A stretch of 64,000 nt of DNA from Lentzea atacamensis (GTDB lineage: Bacteria > Actinomycetota > Actinomycetes > Mycobacteriales > Pseudonocardiaceae). The position numbers and the translations under genes are program-made. The stretch lies in assembly GCF_003269295.1 (NCBI RefSeq), contig NZ_QLTT01000012.1, positions 194,811 through 258,810 on the forward strand, given 5' to 3'. Shown piece after piece: positions 15,468-23,373 of this stretch (positions are counted from its first letter, which is position 1; every line of letters begins with the position of its first letter). The notes beneath the pieces were generated by a model, which worked only from the letters and a program-made list of their open reading frames with translations, was not told the origin of the DNA and made no database searches.

Positions 15468-16185
15468 GCGCGGCGTCCGCGATGCTCTTCGCCTCGCGGG
15501 CGCCCGCCTCCAGGGCCGAGCACACGAACAGGATCCACTGAGCGAGGCCTTCCAGCGTCCCGGACGCGAACGCCACGGACGCGGCCTCGTACTCGGCCGA
15601 TCGGCGCAGGCACGCCACCTCCGGCACGCCGAGGCCCTTCGGGTCGAGGCCGGTGGAGATCGACGTCAGCCTGGCGGCGGCACGCGCCACCACGCCGTTG
15701 GCCACGTCGAACGGTGCCAGCCCGAGCAGTTCGCCGTGCACCACCGCGACGAGCACCGGTGCCGGCACGGACGTTCCACCGGTGACCAGTGACGCGAGCA
15801 GGTCGAGCCGCGACGACACGTCCCCGGACACGCGCGGGCGGCCGACCTCGGAGGTGAGGTCCGCCGCGGCCAGGACGTGCAGGCGCGCGAGGGCCTGCAA
15901 CGGCGCGCGCTGCCACGTGCCGACGAGACCACCCAGTGCTTCGGCGATCCGCAAAGACCCTGCCAGCACGGGATCCGAGACCTCGCCGGACGACGGGATC
16001 TCGGTCGGCCCGCCCTCCAGCGCCGCCGACGCACGGGCCGCGCGGACGGACGCCTCGGCCGCGGTCGTGGCCCAGCCGCGCAAGTTCACCCGATGGCGGT
16101 GCACCTGGAAGGCGGCGTCCTTCGCGGCGTTCGCCGCATCGGCCACACCAGGCAAGGAAAGCAGCGGAGCAAGCGGATCGGTCAC
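15457..16185 (-). CDS. Fic-fold protein with degenerate active site (Rv3662c-like)
   Basis: 242 aa from ATG 16185. The layout resembles Fic proteins: an N-terminal RAARASAALEGG segment, similar to the ASSxIEG start of many Fic proteins, and a later AVVHGELLGLAPFDVANGVVARAAARL stretch aligning with the HPFxDGNGRxxR loop. Catalytic His is replaced by Ala and GNGR by ANGV, so AMPylation is not expected. The place next to acs corresponds to Rv3662c of M. tuberculosis, a conserved protein of unknown role. The Fic relation is an inference from motif shape. Confidence 0.7.
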   Translation of the reverse strand: MTDPLAPLLSLPGVADAANAAKDAAFQVHRHRVNLRGWATTAAEASVRAARASAALEGGPTEIPSSGEVSDPVLAGSLRIAEALGGLVGTWQRAPLQALARLHVLAAADLTSEVGRPRVSGDVSSRLDLLASLVTGGTSVPAPVLVAVVHGELLGLAPFDVANGVVARAAARLTSISTGLDPKGLGVPEVACLRRSAEYEAASVAFASGTLEGLAQWILFVCSALEAGAREAKSIADAALTG

Positions 16186-16217
16186 GGTCGCGCAGAGTAC
16201 CTGACCAGGTGAAACGC

Positions 16218-16231
16218 GTGATCCAGCTCAC
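16218..16231. promoter_or_regulatory. CRP-type site between the Fic-like gene and acs
   Basis: GTGA-TCCAGC-TCAC matches the core GTGA-N6-TCAC of CRP sites. It lies 33 bp upstream of the Fic-like start and about 215 bp upstream of acs. A crp gene lies at 27001, and acetyl-CoA synthetase is cAMP/CRP-controlled in other bacteria. No other strong element is seen in this 259-bp gap apart from AGGAGG before acs. Confidence 0.45.
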
Positions 16232-16444
16232 TGGACAGACCGTTGAGCGCGCAACTTCGCCCGTTCAACGCGCCACACGTGCCTAGACCAGACAAAACGG
16301 GTTACACAATGACAGCCGTGTAACCAACCTCCCAAGATTGGTCTGAACCTTTTGAGGGAGGAGCCTGTTGGAAGTGAACTGGCTCGCACTACGGTCAGTA
16401 CCCGCATCCCCAACCGGTCTGGATTTTCCAGGAGGTCTCGCACC

Positions 16445-18427
16445 ATGACGCAGTCGCCAGGCCAGGGCCAAGCTCTGGACAACCTGCTGACGGAGAGCAG
16501 GACGTTCCCGCCCTCCGACGAGTTCGCGGCACAGGCGAACGCGAAGCCCGAGCTGTACGAGGAGGCGAAGGCCGACCGCGAGGCGTTCTGGGCGAAGCAG
16601 GCGGAGCGGCTGCACTGGGACACCAAGTGGACGCAGGTGCTCGACTGGTCGAACGCGCCCTTCGCCAAGTGGTTCGTCGGCGGCAAGCTCAACGTCGCCT
16701 ACAACTGCGTCGACCGGCACGTCGAGTCCGGCCACGGCGACCAGGTCGCGATCCACTGGGAGGGCGAGCCCGGCGACTCCCGCGCCATCACCTACGGCGA
16801 GCTGCAGCGCGAGGTCTCCAAGGCCGCCAACGCGTTGGCCTCGCTGGGAATCGGCGCCGAGGACCGCGTCGCGATCTACATGCCGATGGTTCCCGAGGCG
16901 ATCTTCGCGATGCTCGCCTGCGCCCGTCTCGGCGCGATGCACAGCGTCGTGTTCGGCGGTTTCTCCGCCGAGGCGCTGCGCACCCGCATCGAGGACTCCT
17001 CGTGCAAGCTCGTCATCACGACCGACGGCCAGTACCGCCGCGGCAACCCGGCGCCGCTGAAGCCCGCCGTGGACGAGGCCGTCGCCGGCGCGCCGTCCGT
17101 GGAGAAGGTGCTCGTCGTCAAGCGCACGAACACCGAGGTCGCGTGGACCGACAAGGACGTGTGGTGGCACGAGCTGGTGGACGCGCAGTCCGACCAGCAC
17201 ACCCCCGAGGCGTTCGACTCGGAGCACCCGCTCTTCATCCTCTACACCTCGGGCACCACGGGTAAGCCGAAGGGCATCCTTCACACGTCCGGCGGCTACC
17301 TCACGCAGGCGTCGTACACCCACCACAACGTGTTCGACCTCAAGCCGGACACCGACGTCTACTGGTGCACCGCGGACATCGGCTGGGTCACCGGCCACAG
17401 CTACATCGTCTACGGCCCGCTGTCCAACCGCGTGACGCAGGTCGTCTACGAAGGCACGCCGAACACCCCGCACGAGGGCCGCCACTGGGAGATCGTGCAG
17501 AAGTACGGCGTCTCGATCTACTACACCGCGCCGACGCTGATCCGCACCTTCATGAAGTGGGGCGCGGACATCCCGGCCAAGTACGACCTCAGCTCGCTGC
17601 GGGTGCTGGGTTCGGTCGGCGAGCCGATCAACCCCGAGGCGTGGATCTGGTACCGCGAGAACGTCGGTGGCGGCAAGACCCCGATCGTCGACACGTGGTG
17701 GCAGACCGAGACCGGCGCGATCATGATCTCGCCGCTGCCCGGTGTCGTGTCGACCAAGCCCGGTTCGGCGCAGCGCCCGCTGCCCGGCATCGGCGCGAAG
17801 GTCGTCAACGACGAGGGCGTCGAGGTCCCGCACGGCGGCGGTGGCTACCTGGTGCTGGACGAGCCGTGGCCGTCGATGCTGCGCGGCATCTGGGGCGACG
17901 AGGAGCGCTACCGCGACACGTACTGGTCGCGCTTCGCCGAGCAGGGCTTCTACTTCGCCGGTGACGGTGCCAAGTACGACGACGACGGCGACATCTGGCT
18001 GCTCGGCCGCGTCGACGACGTGATGAACGTGTCAGGTCACCGCATCTCCACCACCGAGGTCGAGTCGGCGCTGGTCTCGCACCCGACCGTGGCCGAGGCG
18101 GCTGTGGTCGGCGCGTCCGACGCGACCACCGGCCAGGGCATCGTGGCGTTCGTGATCCTTCGCGGTGGCGCGGGTTCCGACGCCGGTGGCGCCGAGGCGA
18201 TCAAGGCGCTGCGCGACCACGTGGCCAAGGAGATCGGCCCGATCGCGAAGCCGCGTCAGATCATGGTCGTGCCGGAGCTGCCGAAGACGCGGTCCGGCAA
18301 GATCATGAGGCGTCTTCTCCGGGATGTTGCCGAGAACCGCGCCGTCGGTGACGTGACGACGCTGGCCGACTCGTCGGTGATGGACCTGATCTCCGCCGGG
18401 CTGCAGTCGGGCAAGTCCGAAGACTGA
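16445..18427 (+). CDS. acs: Acetyl-CoA synthetase, AMP-forming
   Basis: 660 aa from ATG 16445 with CAGGAGGT upstream. Activates acetate to acetyl-CoA through acetyl-AMP. Seen: the ATP loop LYTSGTTGKPKG at ~264, the adenylate motif DTWWQTETG at ~417, LLGRVDDVMNVSGHR at ~519 and the C-terminal PKTRSGKIMRRLLR with the Lys that is acetylated in regulated enzymes. Full length. A hairpin terminator follows. Corresponds to Rv3667. Confidence 0.97.
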   Translation: MTQSPGQGQALDNLLTESRTFPPSDEFAAQANAKPELYEEAKADREAFWAKQAERLHWDTKWTQVLDWSNAPFAKWFVGGKLNVAYNCVDRHVESGHGDQVAIHWEGEPGDSRAITYGELQREVSKAANALASLGIGAEDRVAIYMPMVPEAIFAMLACARLGAMHSVVFGGFSAEALRTRIEDSSCKLVITTDGQYRRGNPAPLKPAVDEAVAGAPSVEKVLVVKRTNTEVAWTDKDVWWHELVDAQSDQHTPEAFDSEHPLFILYTSGTTGKPKGILHTSGGYLTQASYTHHNVFDLKPDTDVYWCTADIGWVTGHSYIVYGPLSNRVTQVVYEGTPNTPHEGRHWEIVQKYGVSIYYTAPTLIRTFMKWGADIPAKYDLSSLRVLGSVGEPINPEAWIWYRENVGGGKTPIVDTWWQTETGAIMISPLPGVVSTKPGSAQRPLPGIGAKVVNDEGVEVPHGGGGYLVLDEPWPSMLRGIWGDEERYRDTYWSRFAEQGFYFAGDGAKYDDDGDIWLLGRVDDVMNVSGHRISTTEVESALVSHPTVAEAAVVGASDATTGQGIVAFVILRGGAGSDAGGAEAIKALRDHVAKEIGPIAKPRQIMVVPELPKTRSGKIMRRLLRDVAENRAVGDVTTLADSSVMDLISAGLQSGKSED

Positions 18428-18441
18428 TCTGGGAAAACATG

Positions 18442-18469
18442 ACGGGCGCCCTCTGCGGAGGGCGCCCGT
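18442..18469 (+). terminator. Terminator after acs
   Basis: ACGGGCGCCCTC (18442-18453) and GAGGGCGCCCGT (18458-18469) form a perfect 12-bp stem with a TGCG loop, followed by TCCCGTTAAG. It separates acs from nhaA. Confidence 0.85.
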
Positions 18470-18490
18470 TCCCGTTAAGATCACATTCAG

Positions 18491-19720
18491 GTGAGCCGGG
18501 AAGCCTGGTCGGCACGAGGATTTGATGTACCCACAGATCGCCCAGGAGCCCCGTTGTCGCGCAAGAAGGCCGTTGCCGCCGAGTTCGCCCGCTACCTCCG
18601 CACGGAAACCGTCGGTGGCATGGTGCTGCTCGGAGCCACCGCCATAGCGCTGATCTGGGCCAACTCTCCACTGGCCCCCTCCTACCTCGGGCTGCGGGAC
18701 CTGCACGCCGGACCGCTGTCCGTCGGTGACTGGGCCAAGGACGGACTGCTCGCCATCTTCTTCTTCGTGGCCGGCCTTGAGCTGAAGCGTGAACTCGTCG
18801 TTGGAGAGCTGTCGGAGTTCAAGGCCGCGATCCTGCCGGTGGTCGCGGCGATCGGCGGGATGATCGTGCCCGCGCTGGTCGCGTTGTCGATCGGCTGGGG
18901 ACAGCCGGGCATCGAGAAGGCGTGGGCGATTCCGGTCGCGACGGACATCGCGTTCGCCCTCGGAGTGCTGGCACTGACGGCGTCCGGGCTGCCGTCGAGT
19001 CTGCGGGTGTTCCTGCTCTCCCTGGCCGTGGTGGACGACCTGGGCGCGATCGTCGTGATCGCGGTCCTCTTCACGGCGAAGTTCAACCTGCTCGCGGCGG
19101 GCGCGGTCGTGCTGCTGCTGGCGCTGTACTGGTTCCTGCAGCACAAGAGGATCACCACGCCGTTCCTCTACGTGCCGATCGCGTTGGCGACGTGGTGGTT
19201 CATGCACGAGTCGGGCATCCACGCGACGATCGCGGGTGTCGCGCTGGCGTTGCTGACGCGGGTGAGGCGCGATCCCTACGAGCAGGAGGCGCCGGCGGTG
19301 CGGCTCGAGCACCGGCTGCAGCCGTGGTCGGCCGGGGTGGCGGTGCCGGTGTTCGCGCTGTTCGCGGCGGGCGTGCCGGTGGGCGCCGAGGCGTTCGGGA
19401 AGCTCTTCTCGGACAAGATCGCCATCGGGGTGATCGTCGGGCTCGTGGTCGGCAAGGTGGTCGGGATCGTGGGTGCGTCCGCGCTGGCCGTGTGGTTCAA
19501 GGCGGCGGTGTGGCCGTCCGGTGCGGGGCCGCGGGACATCATCGCGGTGGCTGTGCTGGGCGGGGTCGGGTTCACGGTCAGCCTGTTGATCGCGGAGCTC
19601 TCACTCGATCAGCCGGAGACCGTGAAGGCGGCCGTGCTGATCGCGTCGATGATCTCGTCGCTGCTCGCCGCGGTGTTGCTCATTCGTCGCAGCCGGGCTC
19701 ATGGCACCATGTCCGGGTGA
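18491..19720 (+). CDS. nhaA: NhaA Na+/H+ antiporter
   Basis: Multi-pass inner-membrane antiporter, 409 aa from GTG 18491. NhaA hallmarks: FARYLRTETVGGMVLLG, FFFVAGLELKRELVVGEL, PVATDIAFALGVLAL with the two transport Asp region, LAVVDDLGAIVVIA and a C-terminal GVGFTVSLLIAEL. Two starts are possible: GTG 18491 (TAAGAT at 18476 would make it leaderless) or TTG 18554, preceded by AGGAG and closer to the family's usual N-terminus. It overlaps the next gene by GTGA. Confidence 0.93.
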   Translation: MSREAWSARGFDVPTDRPGAPLSRKKAVAAEFARYLRTETVGGMVLLGATAIALIWANSPLAPSYLGLRDLHAGPLSVGDWAKDGLLAIFFFVAGLELKRELVVGELSEFKAAILPVVAAIGGMIVPALVALSIGWGQPGIEKAWAIPVATDIAFALGVLALTASGLPSSLRVFLLSLAVVDDLGAIVVIAVLFTAKFNLLAAGAVVLLLALYWFLQHKRITTPFLYVPIALATWWFMHESGIHATIAGVALALLTRVRRDPYEQEAPAVRLEHRLQPWSAGVAVPVFALFAAGVPVGAEAFGKLFSDKIAIGVIVGLVVGKVVGIVGASALAVWFKAAVWPSGAGPRDIIAVAVLGGVGFTVSLLIAELSLDQPETVKAAVLIASMISSLLAAVLLIRRSRAHGTMSG

Positions 19721-20157
19721 CCACCAGGGAGCACATCGCGTCGATTCCGCTGACCGCAGACGACCCGACGGCCGAGGCCTCGATCGGCGGCCTCGTCCGT
19801 GACGCGACCGCACACATGTCGACTCTGGTCAGAGCAGAGGTCGAGCTCGCGAAGGGCGAGATCGCGGCCGAGATCAAGAAGGGCGTGAAGGGCAGCATCT
19901 TCTTCATCGTCGCGTTGACGGTGCTGTGCTTCAGCCTGTTCTTCCTGTTCATGGCGCTCGGGTTCGGATTCTCCGCGCTGTTCGGCTGGGGCTACTGGGC
20001 AGGCTTCCTGCTCGTCTTCGCCGTGATGCTGGCAACCGCTGTTCTCTTCGCCTTGCTGGGCTACCGCAAGGTGCGCAGGCTCAGGCCACCGGAGAAGTCG
20101 ATCGCGGCCGCGAAGGACACCGTTGCGGCCCTCACGCACAGGGGCGGCGACAACTGA
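19717..20157 (+). CDS. Phage-holin-like membrane protein (Rv3669 type)
   Basis: 146 aa from GTG 19717, overlapping the nhaA stop. A soluble helix rich in charges (MSTLVRAEVELAKGEIAAEIKK) precedes two hydrophobic hairpin helices (FFIVALTVLCFSLFFLFMAL and YWAGFLLVFAVMLATAVLFAL), then a basic tail. This is the putative actinobacterial holin/superfamily III layout, usually next to ephE. Despite the family name there is no lysis context; the role in the membrane is unknown. Confidence 0.85.
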   Translation: MTTREHIASIPLTADDPTAEASIGGLVRDATAHMSTLVRAEVELAKGEIAAEIKKGVKGSIFFIVALTVLCFSLFFLFMALGFGFSALFGWGYWAGFLLVFAVMLATAVLFALLGYRKVRRLRPPEKSIAAAKDTVAALTHRGGDN

Positions 20158-21071
20158 GCCGCAAACCCGACCCGTCGGTGGTGCGGGTCGCGGGTCCGTG
20201 GACGCACCGCGACGTCTCGGCCAACGGCATTCGCCTGCACGTCGCCGAGCTCGGCGAGGGACCGCTCGTGCTGCTCCTGCACGGGTTCCCCGAGTTCTGG
20301 TGGTCGTGGCGGCACCAGCTGACGGCACTGGCGGAAGCCGGTTACCGCGCGGTGGCCGTCGACCTGCGCGGGTACGGCGACTCGGACAAACCACCACGCG
20401 GCTACGACGGCTTCACGCTCGCCGGTGACATCGCGGGCCTGATCAAGGCGCTCGGCGCCCAACGCGCACACCTGGTGGGTCACGCGTGGGGAGGCGCGAC
20501 GGCCTGGACGGTCGGCGCGATCCACCCGCGCCTGGTCTCGTCGGTCTCGGTGTTGTCCGCGCCGCACCCGCTGGCGATGCGCCGGGCGTTCCGCAGGCAT
20601 CCCAGGGTGAACTCCCACGTGCTGCGCTTCCAGTTGCCGATCTACCCCGAACGTTGGCTGACCGGCGAGAACGCGATGCAGGTCGCCCGCCTGCTGGCGG
20701 CGTGGTCGGGTCCGAAGTGGCGGTCGGCGCCCGAGTTCGACGAGGTCATCCGCCGCTGCCGGCAGGCGATGATGGTGCCGGGCGTCGCGCACAGCGCGAT
20801 GGAGTACTACCGGTGGGCGGTGCGCTCGCAGATCCGCAGCGACGGCCGCCGGTTCGCCGAGGCCGTCGACAAGCCGATGCAGGTGCCGGTGCTGCAGATC
20901 CACGGCGCGCTGGACCCCATCACCCTGGAGTCGTCCGCCCGCGACTCACGGCCGTGGCTCGGTGCCGGGTCGGAGTTCCGGTGCCTGCCGGAGGCGGGGC
21001 ACTTCCCGAACCAGGAAGCGCCCCACACCACCAGCAGGTTGATCACGGAGTTCCTGCAGAAGACGTCCTGA
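20154..21071 (+). CDS. ephE: EphE-like alpha/beta hydrolase lacking the nucleophile Asp
   Basis: 305 aa from a CTG at 20154 that overlaps the previous stop as CTGA; the next possible starts are GTG 20178 and 20181. Similarity to the EphE family (PDPSVVRVAGPWTHRDVSAN) supports the upstream start. Epoxide hydrolase parts seen: HGFPEFWWSWR oxyanion loop, charge-relay LDP near ~253 and HFPNQEAP His. The nucleophile elbow reads VGHAWGG: Ala (about residue 111) replaces the catalytic Asp of GHDWGG. It may therefore be a non-hydrolytic member. Corresponds to Rv3670 by position. Confidence 0.85.
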   Translation: MSRKPDPSVVRVAGPWTHRDVSANGIRLHVAELGEGPLVLLLHGFPEFWWSWRHQLTALAEAGYRAVAVDLRGYGDSDKPPRGYDGFTLAGDIAGLIKALGAQRAHLVGHAWGGATAWTVGAIHPRLVSSVSVLSAPHPLAMRRAFRRHPRVNSHVLRFQLPIYPERWLTGENAMQVARLLAAWSGPKWRSAPEFDEVIRRCRQAMMVPGVAHSAMEYYRWAVRSQIRSDGRRFAEAVDKPMQVPVLQIHGALDPITLESSARDSRPWLGAGSEFRCLPEAGHFPNQEAPHTTSRLITEFLQKTS

Positions 21072-22527
21072 ACGCGGTCTCCAGAGTCCCTGCCGGGTCG
21101 TCCGGCAGGTCGGTGGAGCGCCAGGCGATGTAGCCGTCCGGGCGCACGAGGGAAGCACCCTTGGCGGACAGCCCGAAGACGTCCAGCTGCTCGATCCGTT
21201 CGTACCGGATCCCCAGCTGCTTCGCGGCCTCCTCCCACTGCGGGTGGTCCGCGACGAGCACCCAGCCGCGTTGGAAGAGATCCAATGTGGACTTGCCGGG
21301 CGCGATCCACACGTGCGGAGCCCGCGTGCCCGGCTGGCCGTTCCACTGCTCGGGGCGTTGGGCGGGCGGCAGTTCCGGTCCCGCGCCGAGCACCGCGTCC
21401 GAGCGGTAGAGGACGCCGTAGTGCATCGCGCTGTTATCGATCAACGGCGCGTCGTCCGGCTCGCCGTCGCGGTTGTGGCCGTCGTTGCGCGCGAAGATCT
21501 GCTGGTGGCACAGCAACGCGACCGGGCGCCGTTCCGCGTCGTATGTGTCCAACAGGGACGGACGTGACTCGCCGTTCAGCACGGCGGCGAGCTTCCAGGC
21601 GAGGTTGTGCGAGTCCTCGATGCCGACGTTCGCCCCGAACCCGCCACGGCTCGGCGGCAACGTGTGCGCGGCGTCCCCTGCCAGGAAGACCCGGCCTTTC
21701 GCGAACTGGTCCGCAACCGCAGCGCTGATCGTCCAACGGCCCGTCGTGATGATCTCGATGTCGAGGTCGTCGCGGCCGATGGCCCGGACGATCTGCTGCC
21801 GCAGCTCGGGTTCGTCGTACTCGCGGTCTTCGAGCATCAGGACCCAGCGGCCGTCGCCGTAGGTGGTCAGGAAGCCGACGCCGTCGACGATGAACTGGCC
21901 GATCCCGTCCTTCAGGTACTCGTTCAACGGCGCGCGGAACAGCACGCTGCGAGAGGTGTGCATGTACCCGCGGCCGCTGCGGGTGATGCCGAGCGCCTCA
22001 CGGATCGGGCTGCGGTGCCCGTCCGCCGCGATCAGGTGGTCGGCGCGGATCTCGTAGGGCTCACCGTCGCCCTGCACGATCGCCGTGACGCCGTCGTCGT
22101 CCTGGGAGAACTCCAGCATCCGGGTGCTCATCCGGATGTCCGCGCCGAGCTCGCGGGCCTTGTCCCGCAGGATCGGTTCCATCCTGTCCTGCGCCACCCC
22201 CACGCCGGTGCACGGCGAGTACTCGATCTCGGACAGCTCGGCCGGTGGTGACCAGAAGGTCTCCTCGAACCACTCCCCTGCCAGACTCTCGACCCGGACC
22301 CGCCGGATGCCGAAGCCCTTCACCATCCTGCTCGGCGGTAGGCCGTCCGCCAGTCCCACCGCGCGCAGCAACTCCTCGACCCGTGCCGTGAAGCCGACCG
22401 CTCGCGGGTGCGGTGAACTGCCCGGATGCTTCTCGACCAACGTCACGGGCACCCCGCGCCAGGCCAGGAACAGCGCGGCCGACGTGCCCGCCAGCCCTCC
22501 CCCGACCACCAACACCGAAGTCTTCAT
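21043..22527 (-). CDS. FAD-dependent aromatic monooxygenase (PheA/TfdB type)
   Basis: 494 aa from ATG 22527. FAD motifs: VLVVGGGLAGTSAALFLAWRG, LIAADGHRSPIREALGI (the DG motif) and VFLAGDAAHTLPPSRGGFGAN (GD motif). The C-terminal thioredoxin-like domain of this class is present. Such enzymes hydroxylate phenols or aromatic polyketides with NADPH. It is divergent from a TetR gene with a palindromic operator beside its start, so it is probably the regulated target; no other biosynthetic genes adjoin it. It overlaps ephE convergently by 29 bp. Confidence 0.92.
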   Translation of the reverse strand: MKTSVLVVGGGLAGTSAALFLAWRGVPVTLVEKHPGSSPHPRAVGFTARVEELLRAVGLADGLPPSRMVKGFGIRRVRVESLAGEWFEETFWSPPAELSEIEYSPCTGVGVAQDRMEPILRDKARELGADIRMSTRMLEFSQDDDGVTAIVQGDGEPYEIRADHLIAADGHRSPIREALGITRSGRGYMHTSRSVLFRAPLNEYLKDGIGQFIVDGVGFLTTYGDGRWVLMLEDREYDEPELRQQIVRAIGRDDLDIEIITTGRWTISAAVADQFAKGRVFLAGDAAHTLPPSRGGFGANVGIEDSHNLAWKLAAVLNGESRPSLLDTYDAERRPVALLCHQQIFARNDGHNRDGEPDDAPLIDNSAMHYGVLYRSDAVLGAGPELPPAQRPEQWNGQPGTRAPHVWIAPGKSTLDLFQRGWVLVADHPQWEEAAKQLGIRYERIEQLDVFGLSAKGASLVRPDGYIAWRSTDLPDDPAGTLETAFRTSSAGTP

Positions 22528-22540
22528 CCCATCCCCTCAA

Positions 22541-22566
22541 TACAGTGTATCGCTCGATACACTGTA
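22541..22566. promoter_or_regulatory. TetR operator between the monooxygenase and its regulator
   Basis: TACAGTGTATCG-CT-CGATACACTGTA: 12-base arms are perfectly complementary. A further GTGTATCG half site occurs at about 22580-22588. It lies 13 bp upstream of the monooxygenase start, so binding would block that promoter and reach the regulator's own. Confidence 0.8.
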
Positions 22567-22596
22567 TCGCTATAAGACGGTGTATCGTCCAGTCCG

Positions 22597-23373
22597 ATGC
22601 CGAACGAACTCGTCTGGGACCGCCCGGAGCCGCCCAGCAAGCCGTCGCCGACCCCGCTGAGCAGGGACCTGATCGTGAACGCCGCGATCAGGCTCGCCGA
22701 CGAGGGCGGACTCGACGAGGTCTCGTTGCGCAAGGTCGCGGCCGCGCTGAACGCAGGGCCGATGCGCCTCTACGGCTACATCGAGACCAAGGACGAACTG
22801 CTCGACCTCATGGTCGACGAGGTCTACCGCGAGATCACGCCGCCCCGCCCGTCAGTCGGCTGGCGGACGGGACTGCGGCACGTCGCGCACGGCATCCGGG
22901 ACGCGGCGAAGCGGCACGAGTGGTTCATCGACCTGCTGAGCCCCCGGCCGCACCAGGGCCCGCACTCGCTCGCACACATCGAGGCCACGCTCGCCACCGT
23001 CCAGTTCGAGGACATCGACCAGGTGCTCAGCGCGGTCGGCGCGGTGATGGCGTACGTCTACGGCGCGGTCCGCGGCGAGATCACCGAACTCCGCGCGGAA
23101 CGGTCCACCGGCATGACCGAGGAGCAGTGGCAGCGGGCATCCGGCCCCTACATGGAGCGGATGCTCGCCACCGGCAGGTTCCCGACGCTGGCCAGGGTCA
23201 TGTACGAGTCGAGCGACCGCGACCCGGCGCAGGTGTTCGACGAGGGCCTCGACTACGTGCTGGACGGCATCGCCGCCCGGCACGACACCACTAGGAAGCA
23301 CATCCCTGGGTCGAAGCCCGGCGGGTCAGCGTCGGCGCCTTCTGCACCATCGCCTGCACCTGCTGGGCGGTGA
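22597..23373 (+). CDS. TetR-family repressor with TetR_C-like domain
   Basis: 258 aa from ATG 22597. The DNA-binding domain (residues ~20-75: LIVNAAIRLADEGGLDEVSLRKVAAAL, MRLYGYIETKDELLDLM) is of the TetR/TetR_C_7 type. The last ~30 residues are a Gly/Ser/Pro/Ala tail that is antisense to the marP 3' end (83-bp convergent overlap) and probably adds nothing to the fold. It likely represses the divergent flavin monooxygenase and itself through the palindrome at 22541. Confidence 0.9.
   Translation: MPNELVWDRPEPPSKPSPTPLSRDLIVNAAIRLADEGGLDEVSLRKVAAALNAGPMRLYGYIETKDELLDLMVDEVYREITPPRPSVGWRTGLRHVAHGIRDAAKRHEWFIDLLSPRPHQGPHSLAHIEATLATVQFEDIDQVLSAVGAVMAYVYGAVRGEITELRAERSTGMTEEQWQRASGPYMERMLATGRFPTLARVMYESSDRDPAQVFDEGLDYVLDGIAARHDTTRKHIPGSKPGGSASAPSAPSPAPAGR

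Noticed and set aside
21043..23373. Monooxygenase and TetR considered as part of a polyketide cluster
   Set aside because: No PKS, NRPS, cyclase or glycosyltransferase gene is nearby; both flanks are conserved core genes.
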